From Chitinophaga ginsengisegetis (lineage in GTDB: Bacteria > Bacteroidota > Bacteroidia > Chitinophagales > Chitinophagaceae): a stretch of DNA of 64,000 bases. The stretch lies in the NCBI RefSeq assembly GCF_900168065.1, contig NZ_FUZZ01000004.1, forward strand, positions 620,001-684,000, in the 5' to 3' direction. A model generated the notes under the pieces. That model was given only the letters and a program-made list of their open reading frames with translations, made no database searches and was not told the DNA's origin. Below are positions 53,690 through 63,358 of this stretch, in pieces. Numbering within the stretch: position 1 is the first letter of the stretch; the number at the start of each line of letters is the position of its first letter. The position numbers and the translations under genes were made by a program.

Positions 53690-53704
53690 CTACTAATTTA
53701 GTAG
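53690..53704. promoter_or_regulatory. Palindromic putative operator between cysE and the metallo-beta-lactamase
   Basis: CTACTAATTTAGTAG is a 15-bp inverted repeat (CTACTAA-T-TTAGTAG). It lies 36 nt upstream of the cysE start and 77 nt upstream of the divergent metallo-beta-lactamase start. The shape matches Rrf2-type regulators (IscR/CymR-like) used for sulphur genes, but the binding protein is not in the window. Confidence 0.6.
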
Positions 53705-53753
53705 GGTAATGTTTAAAAAGAAGAAAATAAGCTGCAGCCCGGTGATTAATATG

Positions 53754-53761
53754 TAGTTTTG
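53754..53761 (+). promoter_or_regulatory. Possible Bacteroidota -7 element
   Basis: TAGTTTTG matches the Bacteroidota -7 consensus TAnnTTTG exactly and ends 20 nt before the metallo-beta-lactamase start codon. No clear TTTG -33 box is seen at the expected distance, so the call is tentative. Confidence 0.35.
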
Positions 53762-53780
53762 CTGCTCATCCTGTTTTTTT

Positions 53781-54506
53781 ATGAGACTAGTTTTTGCTTT
53801 TATCTGCGCCCTGCTGATATCAGGCGCCACATCTGCCCAGGACACCAGCAGGTTCCGGATTACCACCGCCCACCTCACTGGTAACCTTTACGTATATACG
53901 TCTTATGGTGAATTCAAAAATGTGGTGTACCCTACCAACGGCGTGTATGTGGTAACAAAGAATGGCGTAGTGGTAATGGACACTCCCTGGAGCGTGGATC
54001 AAACCCAACAACTGGTAAACGCTATCATGAAGAAACACCACCGCAAAATCATTTACTGCATTGTTACTCATTTTCATGAAGACAGAACCGCCGGCCTCGA
54101 CCTCTTCAAAAAGCTGGGCGTAAAAACCTATAGCAGCACCGCCACCCTGGAAATGTGCAAAGCCAAAGGAGAAAAACAGGCGCAGTACGTATTTACCAAA
54201 GACACCACTTTTAATATAGGCGGCGTAAAAATTCAAACTTACTATCCCGGTGAAGGACATACGAAAGATAACATCGTGGCCTGGTTCCCCACAACCAAAG
54301 TCTTGTACGGCGGTTGCTTTATAAAAAGCAGCGAAGCAAAAAGTATTGGCTACACCGCAGATGGCAATGTAAAAGAATGGCCCGCCAGTGTAGAAAGAGT
54401 AAAACAACAATTTCCTAACCCGGCTTATGTAATTCCCGGTCATGATGCCTGGCGTGGCAGCGGAGCCGCCATGTTCTCCCGCACATTGGAACTGCTATCT
54501 CAATAA
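53781..54506 (+). CDS. Subclass B1 metallo-beta-lactamase
   Basis: A 241-aa secreted enzyme with signal peptide at 1-19 (LLISGATSAQ). All zinc ligands of subclass B1 are visible: HFHED (His97, His99, Asp101), GEGHTKDN (His160), GGCFIKS with Cys179 and the carboxylate-binding Lys182, and PGHDAW (His221). The size and TPTNGVY-like N-terminal strand (VVYPTNGVYVVTKNGVVVMD) fit chromosomal Bacteroidota enzymes such as the BlaB/IND lineage. It should hydrolyse penicillins, cephalosporins and carbapenems in the periplasm. It stands alone, divergent from cysE, with no mobile element or resistance cassette beside it, so it is probably intrinsic. Confidence 0.95.
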   Translation: MRLVFAFICALLISGATSAQDTSRFRITTAHLTGNLYVYTSYGEFKNVVYPTNGVYVVTKNGVVVMDTPWSVDQTQQLVNAIMKKHHRKIIYCIVTHFHEDRTAGLDLFKKLGVKTYSSTATLEMCKAKGEKQAQYVFTKDTTFNIGGVKIQTYYPGEGHTKDNIVAWFPTTKVLYGGCFIKSSEAKSIGYTADGNVKEWPASVERVKQQFPNPAYVIPGHDAWRGSGAAMFSRTLELLSQ

Positions 54507-54670
54507 GGTTACTGTGTATATTTTCCCTGTAAGCGTACCTGTTTATAGCTTATAACAACACCCGGCTATCTACTTAAAGTAAAACTTTAAGTCAACAGCC
54601 CCCAAAGGGGCCTAAGTAATTATAACCTACATTAACTGTCCTTCCTAAATAATATGAAAACCAGCGCAAT

Positions 54671-57151
54671 ATGAAATATACATGGCTTAAAGCTTTAACT
54701 CCTCACCTGTGCGCTTTGCTCCTCTTTGTAGCCCTGGCATTTGTGTTTTGCAGCCCTGTACTGGAAGGCAAACAATTATTGCAATCGGACATGGTGCATT
54801 ACAAAGGCATGCAAAAAGAAGCGGGCGATTACTACGAAGCTACCGGCGATATTCCCCTCTGGACCAACAGCATGTTTGGCGGTATGCCCACCTATGTTAT
54901 CTACACCGGTCCCTCTACCAACAAAGTAGGCATCCTGAACCGCGTATTTGCTTTGTACCTCCCCAACCCGGTAGATATGTTCTTTGTGCTGATGATGGGC
55001 ATGTATGTATTGCTATGTGTGCTCAACTTTAAATACTGGATAAGGATAACCGGCGCCATTGCTTACGGTTTTGCTACGTTTACCATTACGAGCATCGATG
55101 CCGGGCATATCACCAAAGTAATGAGCATGGCTTATATAGCGCCGGTACTGGGCGGTATCATCCTCGCTTATCGAAAACAATACCTCGCTGGCGGAAGTCT
55201 CACTGCCCTGGCGGCAGCGGTGATGATCTACAACAACCACCCGCAAATCACCTACTACACCGGCATCATCGCTCTATGCCTGGCAATAGCTGCGGGCATA
55301 CACGCTTTCCGGGAAAAGCAGTTACCCGCCTTTTTCAAAGCATCAGCGATATTAGTGGCTGCCGGTATCCTGGCTATCCTCCCTTCAATGGATAACCTGC
55401 TCATCATGAAAGAGTATACCAGCTACACTATCCGGGGCAGCCAGTCGGAGTTAACAACAGACCAGCCCGACAAGGCCCCGAAGAAATCCGGCGGCCTCGA
55501 TATCGGCTACGCATTTCAATGGAGCTATGGCAAAGGGGAAACCTTTACCATGCTGCTGCCCCATCTCGTAGGCGGGTCTACTTCTGAAAAGCTGTCTACC
55601 GGTTCTCATGTTTACCAAACCCTCACTGATATTGGCGTACCACCTGCAAAGGCGGCGGAAGCCGTAGAACGGCCCTCGTGGCAGTTATACTGGGGTGGCC
55701 AGCCCTTCACCGGTGGCCCTGTTTATATTGGCGCTATCATTTGCTTCCTGTTTGTACTCGGCCTGTTCATTGTTCACAGCTGGCATAAATGGTGGCTGAT
55801 AGCCGCCACGCTCATCGGCATAGTACTCAGCTGGGGCTACAACTTCCCGGAACTGAATAACTTTCTCTTTTATCATCTTCCCTTATATAGTAAATTCCGC
55901 GCACCTACAATGGCGCTGGTAATTCCACAGGTTACGATGGTGATCCTCGCATGCTGGGCTTTACAGGAATTATTATATGGTAAGCAGACAAAAGCCTGGC
56001 TGGAACAACACCTTAAAATGACGCTGTATGTAACCGGCGGGCTGGTATTACTGCTGGCCATTGGCGGCAGTATGGTATATGCCTTCAATGGCCCTAATGA
56101 TAGTAACATCCTTGCCCGGTATACACAAATGCTGGGCGGTGAAATACCCGCCGCGAGATTATTGAATGCCCTCAAACAGGACCGCAGCGCCATGCTGCGC
56201 GCCGATGGCATCCGCGCACTGGTGTTTATACTCATCGCCTTTGCAGCGCTCTGGTTCTCCCTGAAAGAAAAATTAAAACCGGTATACGCTACAGGAATTA
56301 TTGCCTTTGCGGTGCTGTTTGATCTTTTCCAGGTAGATAAAAGTTATCTCAATGAAGATAGCTTCATGGAAGCATCCAACCTGGAAAACTATATCGCCCC
56401 GTCGCCTGCGGATGAAATGATCCTGCGCGACAAAGACCCTTATTACCGCGTGCTCAACGCCACTACCAATCCTTTTCTCGATGCCAATACGAGCTACTTT
56501 CATAAATCCATCGGCGGGCAAAGTCCGGCGAAGCTATGGATCTACGAAGACCTCATCCAACACCAGCTCACCAAAAACAATATGGCAGTGTTCAACATGC
56601 TGAACACCCGCTACTTTATAGTACCCGACCGGCAGAGCGGTCAGCCGGTTGCGCAACGCAACCCCGGCGCACTCGGCAACGCCTGGTTTGTAAAAGCCAT
56701 TCAGTGGGCGCCCAATGCCAATGCGGAAATGAAAGCGCTCGATCATTTTAACCCGGCAGATACCGTGATCATCGACCAGCGCTTTCAGCAAACTACCGGC
56801 GCCTTCACTCCCGCCGCCGATAGCAACGCACGCATTGTACTCGATAAATATGGCCTCAACGAACTGAAATATACTTCTGTGAATAGCGGCGCAGGATTGG
56901 GGGTGTTCTCCGATATTTATTACCCCGCCGGCTGGAAAGCCTTTATCGACGGGAAAGAAACGCCTATTCTCCGGGTAAACTATGCCCTGCGCGGCCTCGT
57001 TGTGCCGGCAGGTAAACACGAAATCGTGTTCCGCTTTGAACCGGCCACTTTCTTCCTCGGAAGAAAGATCTCCACCATCTCGTCTATATTATTATTGGTG
57101 GTGGTAGCTGCAGGATTTATCCTGACATGGAGGAAACAGGGACCGGCATAA
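54671..57151 (+). CDS. YfhO-family membrane protein
   Basis: An 826-aa polytopic inner membrane protein with roughly twelve to fourteen hydrophobic helices and large periplasmic loops. Early sequence LCALLLFVALAFVFCSPVLE then GKQLLQSDMVHYKGMQKEAG and LWTNSMFGGMPTYVIY is typical of Bacteroidota YfhO-like proteins. The C-terminal periplasmic region (GLGVFSDIYYPAGWKAFIDG, VNYALRGLVVPAGKHEIVFR) is a beta domain also seen in this family, followed by a last helix. YfhO proteins are GT-C-like and linked to lipoteichoic acid or lipoprotein glycosylation in other phyla; here the acceptor is unknown. Neighbours do not clarify the role. Confidence 0.85.
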   Translation: MKYTWLKALTPHLCALLLFVALAFVFCSPVLEGKQLLQSDMVHYKGMQKEAGDYYEATGDIPLWTNSMFGGMPTYVIYTGPSTNKVGILNRVFALYLPNPVDMFFVLMMGMYVLLCVLNFKYWIRITGAIAYGFATFTITSIDAGHITKVMSMAYIAPVLGGIILAYRKQYLAGGSLTALAAAVMIYNNHPQITYYTGIIALCLAIAAGIHAFREKQLPAFFKASAILVAAGILAILPSMDNLLIMKEYTSYTIRGSQSELTTDQPDKAPKKSGGLDIGYAFQWSYGKGETFTMLLPHLVGGSTSEKLSTGSHVYQTLTDIGVPPAKAAEAVERPSWQLYWGGQPFTGGPVYIGAIICFLFVLGLFIVHSWHKWWLIAATLIGIVLSWGYNFPELNNFLFYHLPLYSKFRAPTMALVIPQVTMVILACWALQELLYGKQTKAWLEQHLKMTLYVTGGLVLLLAIGGSMVYAFNGPNDSNILARYTQMLGGEIPAARLLNALKQDRSAMLRADGIRALVFILIAFAALWFSLKEKLKPVYATGIIAFAVLFDLFQVDKSYLNEDSFMEASNLENYIAPSPADEMILRDKDPYYRVLNATTNPFLDANTSYFHKSIGGQSPAKLWIYEDLIQHQLTKNNMAVFNMLNTRYFIVPDRQSGQPVAQRNPGALGNAWFVKAIQWAPNANAEMKALDHFNPADTVIIDQRFQQTTGAFTPAADSNARIVLDKYGLNELKYTSVNSGAGLGVFSDIYYPAGWKAFIDGKETPILRVNYALRGLVVPAGKHEIVFRFEPATFFLGRKISTISSILLLVVVAAGFILTWRKQGPA

Positions 57152-57271
57152 CGCAAAGCTGTTTTCATCACAGCAAATGCAACTTCTGTCACATTATAAA
57201 TAAATGTTCCGCGCCCGCAGTTAATTTTAGGTAGTATAGAAGAACCCGTTCTTCTCCCAAAACTATCCGCT

Positions 57272-59620
57272 ATGTTCAAAAACTACTGCAGGCACGGCTG
57301 GAGAAATCTCCTTAAAAACAAACTTTCCACCCTTATCAATATAGGTGGCCTCTCCATTGGTTTGGCGACGGGCATCATTATCCTGTTATGGATCAACGGG
57401 GAGGTTAGTTATGATGCCTTCCATCAGCACAAAGCAAGTATTTACCAGCTGATGAGTAATTCGTACCACGATGGCAGGTGGTTTACCGGGGACGCTACCC
57501 CGGCGCCACTGGCAGAGAAAATGAAACTTGGGTTCCCAGAAATAAAATATACCACGCGTCAGGCATATGGCGGGCAACAGCTGCTCAGCACCGGTAAGAA
57601 AAGTATTTACCAGCAAAGCATGTACGCCGACCCTGATTACTTTAACATCTTTACCTTCCCGGCTATTTCCGGGAATCCCGTTACCGCCCTTCAGGACCCG
57701 GGCGCCATCATACTTACGGAAAGTACCGCCCATAGGTTGTTTGGCGATAAAGATCCAATTGGCAGTATTATCAAACATAATAATCAGCATCACCTCCGGG
57801 TGGCAGCGGTGATCCGCGATGCACCGGAAAACAGTTCCATTCAATTTGATGTAGTGCTCCCCTTCCGCCTTTATGAACTGGAGAACGCCGATTGGATCAA
57901 CCGCTGGGATAATTACCGTGTTGGGAACATCGCCCTGTTGCAGCCGGGAAGCAGCGTGGAGGGCTTTAACAAAAAGCTGAAGGAGTCAAGGATAGCAAAT
58001 GCTACAGATAGTATCAACTACCTGTTTGCCTATCCGTTCACCGCGCTGCACCTCCACAGCGGGTTCAAAAATGGTAAGCCCAGCGGCGGGCGTATAGAGA
58101 TCATGCTGCTGCTAGGCACCATCGGCCTTTTTATTTTACTGATTGCGTGTATTAATTTCATGAACCTCTCTACTGCACGTGCAGAGCGCCGCGCAAGAGA
58201 GGTAGGCGTAAGAAAAGTGCTGGGCGCATCGCGGATCACTATCATCCTTCAATTTCTCATAGAAGCGCTGATCGTCACCTTTGGCGCGTTGCTCCTGGGA
58301 ATACTGCTGGCGAAACTGGCACTGCCGGGACTTAACAGGATATCCGGTAAAAGTATCAGCCTTGATTTTATGAACTGGCAGATATGGACCGGGTTATTAT
58401 TGCTGCTCCTGTTCACCGGCCTGGTAGCCGGCAGCTATCCGGCGTTTTTCCTGAGCGGCTTCCGTCCCGTAAAGGTGTTAAAGGGCGTCATATCCACCAA
58501 TCGTGGTGGCGGATTATTCCGGAAAAGCCTCGTGACGTTCCAGTTTATCATCTCCATTTTTCTTATTATCACCACCATCGTTATATACAAACAGTTGCAG
58601 TATGGCGAAAACCGGCCTGTGGGTTACAACCAGGACAACCTGCTGGAAATACCCGCCCGCGGCGAAATGGCGAACAAGTACCTCCTGCTGCAGGAAGACC
58701 TGCTGCGTATTCCTGAAATAGAAAGCGTGTCGGCCGGTACGGACGACCTGTTACGATTTGGCGGCGCTACCGATGGCATTGCCTGGCCCGGGAAAACCGC
58801 GGATCAGAACTTCTCCATTAATATTACCTGGGTGAAATACGACTGGGTAAAAACCGCCGGGCTACAACTCGCCGCAGGCCGCGATTTCAGCCCGGAGTAT
58901 GGCCGCGATTCCGCCGGATGCCTGGTAAATGAAGCTGCCGTAAAGAAAATGGGATTGAAGGAACCGGTGATCGGTACCATGCTTGGTAACAATCCGATCA
59001 TTGGGGTAGTGAAAGACTTTGTGGTCAATAACCCTTACCGGTCGTCGCCACCGCTGGTCATCTATTTTGGCTCCGGCCCCATGAGCCATATTTTTGTACG
59101 GCTTCGTAAAACGGAGCACCCGGAAACAGCCCTTGCAAAAATTGAAGCGGCTATCAAAAAAAGTAATCCTGAATTCCCGTTTGAATTCAGCTTCACTAAA
59201 GAAGCTTACCGGAAAATGTTTACAGGCTTGCGTTCGTCCGGGTTCATGCTTAACTGGACCAGCAGCCTGGCTATCCTGATCTCCTGCCTGGGGTTATTTG
59301 GTTTATCTACCTACCTCGCGGAAAGGCGCAGCAAAGAAATCGGTATCCGTAAAATTATGGGCGCCAGCGTGGGCAGGATCTGGTATATGCTTGCTAAAGA
59401 ATTCCTGAAACCGGTATTCATTGCTTTTGTGATTACGGTACCGCTGGCGGTGCTGGCCATGCAGGAAGCCCTGCGCAATGTCGATTACCGGGTATCACTG
59501 CAGTGGTGGATGTTTGCGGCAGCGGGCATCCTTACGGCGCTCATTGCATTACTCACCATCAGCTTCCAGGGTACGAAAGCTGCGATGGCCAATCCTGTGA
59601 AGGCATTGCAATCGGAATAA
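57272..59620 (+). CDS. MacB/FtsX-type ABC transporter permease
   Basis: A 782-aa permease of the Bacteroidota DUF20-FtsX type. The N-terminus KNKLSTLINIGGLSIGLATG begins helix 1, followed by a MacB-like periplasmic domain (about 45-240), three helices forming the first FtsX domain (about 285-425, with STARAERRAREVGVRKVLGA), a second periplasmic domain and a second FtsX domain with LAERRSKEIGIRKIMGASVG. The duplicated ERR..E.G.RK..GA motif is diagnostic. These permeases export antimicrobial peptides, lipoproteins or act mechanically; the cognate ATPase is not in the window. Confidence 0.92.
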   Translation: MFKNYCRHGWRNLLKNKLSTLINIGGLSIGLATGIIILLWINGEVSYDAFHQHKASIYQLMSNSYHDGRWFTGDATPAPLAEKMKLGFPEIKYTTRQAYGGQQLLSTGKKSIYQQSMYADPDYFNIFTFPAISGNPVTALQDPGAIILTESTAHRLFGDKDPIGSIIKHNNQHHLRVAAVIRDAPENSSIQFDVVLPFRLYELENADWINRWDNYRVGNIALLQPGSSVEGFNKKLKESRIANATDSINYLFAYPFTALHLHSGFKNGKPSGGRIEIMLLLGTIGLFILLIACINFMNLSTARAERRAREVGVRKVLGASRITIILQFLIEALIVTFGALLLGILLAKLALPGLNRISGKSISLDFMNWQIWTGLLLLLLFTGLVAGSYPAFFLSGFRPVKVLKGVISTNRGGGLFRKSLVTFQFIISIFLIITTIVIYKQLQYGENRPVGYNQDNLLEIPARGEMANKYLLLQEDLLRIPEIESVSAGTDDLLRFGGATDGIAWPGKTADQNFSINITWVKYDWVKTAGLQLAAGRDFSPEYGRDSAGCLVNEAAVKKMGLKEPVIGTMLGNNPIIGVVKDFVVNNPYRSSPPLVIYFGSGPMSHIFVRLRKTEHPETALAKIEAAIKKSNPEFPFEFSFTKEAYRKMFTGLRSSGFMLNWTSSLAILISCLGLFGLSTYLAERRSKEIGIRKIMGASVGRIWYMLAKEFLKPVFIAFVITVPLAVLAMQEALRNVDYRVSLQWWMFAAAGILTALIALLTISFQGTKAAMANPVKALQSE

Positions 59621-59626
59621 AATAAA

Positions 59627-60142
59627 TCAGGAATGAGTGAGCAGATGTTCCGGCGCTTCCAGTAACGACTGGGTTTGCAGTAACATTTCCTTCATCTTCA
59701 TCTTAAAGCGGGTGGCAGCAGAAGCTTCGTCCGGCATCACATTTTCCTGCAGTTCGCTCTGGAAGAGTACTTTAAGATTCCCTTTGAGCCTATACAGGTC
59801 GCTCTGCTTGGCTAAGCCTGCGGCAAATCCGGCTTCCCGGATGGCCTGCTGCTGATCGGGTTCAAAGGAAGCGGCATACCAGATAACCGGTACCTGTTTC
59901 AGACGTTTGATCTTCCTTAGCTCGCGCAGAAACTGGGGCGTTTCATCTGAAGGTAACAGGCTGTCTAAAAAAATGTAGTCCGGGACAAGGTCGGGGTGCT
60001 TCTTAAAATAGTCCAGCGCTTTACTGGTGTTATCCTGCGAAATGCAGGCTTTACTCACGTTCAGGAGGTCCAGCGCAAGATAGAACTGGTTACGCCGGTC
60101 GCGATCCGGATCAATTAGTAAGCTGATTAATTTCTCTCTCAT
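59627..60142 (-). CDS. Stand-alone response-regulator receiver protein
   Basis: A 171-aa protein from the ATG ending at 60142 (M-R-E-K-L-I-S-L-L-I-D-P-D). A longer reading to 60280 is open but hydrophobic and unlikely. The receiver domain shows the acidic pocket (DPDRD), phosphoacceptor Asp60 in DYIFLDSLLP, Ala/Ser at VIWYAAS and Lys in GLAKQSDL. The C-terminal 50 residues are a short helical tail, with no DNA-binding domain. It lies 194 nt downstream of the histidine kinase gene on the same strand and probably takes its phosphoryl group. Confidence 0.85.
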   Translation of the reverse strand: MREKLISLLIDPDRDRRNQFYLALDLLNVSKACISQDNTSKALDYFKKHPDLVPDYIFLDSLLPSDETPQFLRELRKIKRLKQVPVIWYAASFEPDQQQAIREAGFAAGLAKQSDLYRLKGNLKVLFQSELQENVMPDEASAATRFKMKMKEMLLQTQSLLEAPEHLLTHS

Positions 60143-60336
60143 TGCAGGGCAGTTTAATGGCAGGATAAATTGGTAACAATTCGAACTATGAAAACAAACG
60201 AGGAAAAAGAAAAGTTGTAACTGTTGCAAAAGTACAGCAGGAAATGTTCCTGAAAAAATCAGCGGCCTGCAATAACCCACCTTTCTTCAAAAAACAAACA
60301 CAATTAACAAAAGCACAACAGATCGGACACATCCCT

Positions 60337-62934
60337 TTACATTGGCAGGATCACTTTAAAAACGGCGCCCTTATCCGGTACGCCGGTCGCATAAATTCCT
60401 CCTTTATGGTTTAGTACGATTTTATTACACAGGGCCAGTCCTATTCCTGTTCCTTCATAAACAGTACGGTCGTTTAGCCGTTGAAAGATCTGGAAGATTT
60501 TATCGGCATATATCTGGTCAAACCCGATACCATTGTCCGCCACCGTGATAGTGCAGTAGTCCCTTCCCGTTTCCAGGTCCGGGAATGCGGCCAGGTCCGC
60601 AGCACTAAGCGACTCCGCGTGAATATTGATCCGGGGCTTTCTTCCGGGTGATAAAAACTTAATAGCATTACCAATAAGGTTATGAAACAGCTGGTTCATC
60701 TGCAAGGGACTTACGGTAAGACGGGGCAGTTCATTTGCGGTAATGGTAACATCGTGCTGGCTGATCAGCACCTCAAAATCTGTCATTACATTTTTCAGGA
60801 TTTCGTTGAGGTCAGTTTCCACAAACGGATCTTTTACGTGTACCAGCCGGGAGTAATCCAGCAGCTCACTGATCAGGAGCGACATCCGTTTGGCGCTTTG
60901 CATTACTTTTTCAATGTACATCCGGGAGGTATCGGAAAGGATGTCTTTGTTTACATTAAACAACATGCCCGCAAACGTATGGATCTTCCGCAGGGGTTCC
61001 TGTAAATCGTGGCTGGTTACATAGGCAAACTGTTCCAGTTCGCGGTTTGATTTTTCGAGATAGAAATTGGCTTCCACCAGTTCTTTGGTTCGCTGTTCTA
61101 CTATTGCCTCCAGTTTGACAGCCAGCTGCATATATTTGGATTCGCTTTCCTGGAGCGCCTGGAATAATCTCTTTTGTTGCGTAATGTCCCGGGCTATTTT
61201 GGAAGCGCCTATTATATTTCCATGGAGATCTTTTACCGGGGAGATGGTCAGGGAGATGTCCAGCAGCTGCCCGTCTTTGGTGACACGCTTTGTTTCAAAA
61301 TGATCTACCCTGTTGCCGGCCCTGAGTTGCTCAATGATCCGGGATTCCTCATCCAGCCTGTCGGCCGGAATGATTCGGGTGATGGCTTCCCCTTTCATTT
61401 CTTCCGCAGTATACCCAAACAACCTTTCTGCGCCCGGGTTCCAGCTGGTAATTATACCATCCAGCGTTTTACTGACAATGGCGTCATCTGAAAATTCCAC
61501 GATAGCTGCCAGTTTGGATACATATTCTTCCGCGCTTTTCTGGTCGGTAATATCTACCAGCATATTCACCGCACCCTGGAGATTACCGGCGCTATCGAAT
61601 ATCGGATCGGGGTATGGCTGGATGATGCGCCTGGAGCCGTCGGGTCTTTCTATCATGATAACTTTTCCTCTCACCGGTGTGCCACCTTTAATGGCCTCCG
61701 CCATCGGGCAGCTGTCCAGGTCAATGGGCGTAATGCCATCGGACTCATATATTTTCCAGGAACCACACCACATATCTACCCCTGCCACGGGTGTTCTGCC
61801 CCATAAAGAAACGGCTGCTGTATTGTAAAGGAGTACATGGCCTTCCTTGTCGCAGGTGTATACGGCGGCCGGCAGCGCTTCCAGCAGTTGCTGATAATGT
61901 GACCCTGTATGTTGCTGCAGGAGTTTCCCGTGGCACATCCGGATAGCTGAAGTCATTTGCGGCAGATAACCATGATAAGCCTTATGTACCGGGACAGCAT
62001 GGTGAACCACTTCCGCAGCAGGCAGATGTGCATGACCAACCGGAATGGATATGGTAAAGGTGCTTCCCTCGCCGGGAATGCTGCTGATCTGCAGCGCTCC
62101 GCCATGCAGGAGGATACCTTCATTTACTACAGTGAGGCCACCACGGCTCCGGGGCGGTCCCTGCAATGCTGCATTGATTTCAGACAACAGCCCTGGGGGA
62201 ATGCCGATACCGGTATCCGCTATTGAAAGTACTACCCGGTTGTCTTCCTGGCTAAGCCTTACCGCTACGCCCCCCTGCAACGTATAGCTAAGGGCGTTAG
62301 TAAGCAATGATAACAGGATCTGTTCCCAGATGTCCCTGTCTATATACACATCTTCCGAAACAATCCCCAGGTTAATAACGAGGGTGAGACCCGCTTCCCG
62401 GATCACCGGGTCCAGCTGCTCCAGCAATGTCCTGGTGAAATTACTAAGGTCCGTTTTAACAAACGTAGGCGCTTTCCCGTTATGCAGGGATACGCCGATA
62501 AACAAGGCGCCGGTGTCGCCGGTATCATCCTTTACAGGCATGCCGTCAAACTGGTAGCAACTGCCATCCGGCTGCATCAGCCGCAGCTGTGGAGTTATTA
62601 CAGCCGCTTCAGGGGTTGACCATAAGGCAGGCCATACCGTTGCTGCCGGTTGTCCCATCGACAAAGGGTGCCGATTGCCAAGTAATTCCCGGCAGGCATC
62701 ATTATATATAAAGATATTTTCATTGCCCCAGCACAGGAGCATGGGTTGCGCAGAGGAGAGTAAAATCTGTATACAGGTCTTTAAACTTTGCGACCACTGG
62801 TCCGCCCTCCCTAAGGGAGTAGCGCTCCAGTTAAAAGAACGGATCAGTTCACCTGTTTCACCTCCACCGGGGGGAAACCTATCAGACGCCGTAGCCGGTT
62901 CACTTAAAGTTGCCTTTGTCGGGGCATTTATCAT
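60337..62934 (-). CDS. Multi-PAS sensor histidine kinase with two ATPase domains
   Basis: An 865-aa soluble kinase with no transmembrane segment. Order: N-terminal PAS-like domain (about 45-150), an internal HATPase_c-like domain (about 170-305: LLSLLTNALSYT as N box, VVLSIADTGIGIPPG as G1, ending TFTISIPVG), two PAS domains (about 345-465 and 475-595, with VDITDQK and ARDITQQK ends), a coiled linker, HisKA with phosphoacceptor His in QFAYVTSHDLQEPLRKIHTF, and a full C-terminal HATPase_c (NLIGNAIKFLSPGRKPRINI, VADNGIGFDQIYADKIFQIF, GTGIGLALCNKIV). The internal ATPase lacks its own HisKA. Light, redox or small ligands may be sensed by the PAS domains. The downstream receiver is the likely partner. 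Confidence 0.9.
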   Translation of the reverse strand: MINAPTKATLSEPATASDRFPPGGGETGELIRSFNWSATPLGRADQWSQSLKTCIQILLSSAQPMLLCWGNENIFIYNDACRELLGNRHPLSMGQPAATVWPALWSTPEAAVITPQLRLMQPDGSCYQFDGMPVKDDTGDTGALFIGVSLHNGKAPTFVKTDLSNFTRTLLEQLDPVIREAGLTLVINLGIVSEDVYIDRDIWEQILLSLLTNALSYTLQGGVAVRLSQEDNRVVLSIADTGIGIPPGLLSEINAALQGPPRSRGGLTVVNEGILLHGGALQISSIPGEGSTFTISIPVGHAHLPAAEVVHHAVPVHKAYHGYLPQMTSAIRMCHGKLLQQHTGSHYQQLLEALPAAVYTCDKEGHVLLYNTAAVSLWGRTPVAGVDMWCGSWKIYESDGITPIDLDSCPMAEAIKGGTPVRGKVIMIERPDGSRRIIQPYPDPIFDSAGNLQGAVNMLVDITDQKSAEEYVSKLAAIVEFSDDAIVSKTLDGIITSWNPGAERLFGYTAEEMKGEAITRIIPADRLDEESRIIEQLRAGNRVDHFETKRVTKDGQLLDISLTISPVKDLHGNIIGASKIARDITQQKRLFQALQESESKYMQLAVKLEAIVEQRTKELVEANFYLEKSNRELEQFAYVTSHDLQEPLRKIHTFAGMLFNVNKDILSDTSRMYIEKVMQSAKRMSLLISELLDYSRLVHVKDPFVETDLNEILKNVMTDFEVLISQHDVTITANELPRLTVSPLQMNQLFHNLIGNAIKFLSPGRKPRINIHAESLSAADLAAFPDLETGRDYCTITVADNGIGFDQIYADKIFQIFQRLNDRTVYEGTGIGLALCNKIVLNHKGGIYATGVPDKGAVFKVILPM

Positions 62935-63358
62935 TGTACAAAATATATAATCCTAAAATATATACTGGTTGATCCTTGCTATGGGGATGCCATTAATTCC
63001 ACAATCAACTATAAAACCGTGTAATAAAATGCACAATCACCATTTATTCCATGCTGTCCTTTTATCACGTGGTTGATCTTACTGCTTTTCAAAGAGATCC
63101 GGACCAGGCTCCTGTTAATAGCTACCACTACAGCGGCGGCGGCTACAGTACCTCCAAACGGGGAGGCGCCCACCATCACCCAAACCGGCACCGTTGGGAT
63201 GATAATTACAATAATCGTGTCGAAAGCAGATTTTCACCAAAAATGCACATGCCACCCGGTATGACGAGGGCTGGGGATAACAAAATATACCGGCACCGCT
63301 GCAGACATCTGCAGCGCAGCTGATGGATCGCTTTGACCCAAAAGTGTAGGCGCGACAT
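62935..63358. other. Intergenic stretch with no supported gene
   Basis: This 424-nt stretch lies between the kinase start and the pyrophosphatase stop. Short ORFs exist on both strands, but they start at TTG or GTG codons, have repetitive Pro/Thr/His-rich translations and no family character. No convincing hairpin or repeat was seen. Confidence 0.5.

Noticed and set aside
63051..63323. Plus-strand ORFs of 63-90 codons upstream of the pyrophosphatase stop
   Set aside because: Non-ATG starts, overlapping frames and low-complexity translations; no support as genes.
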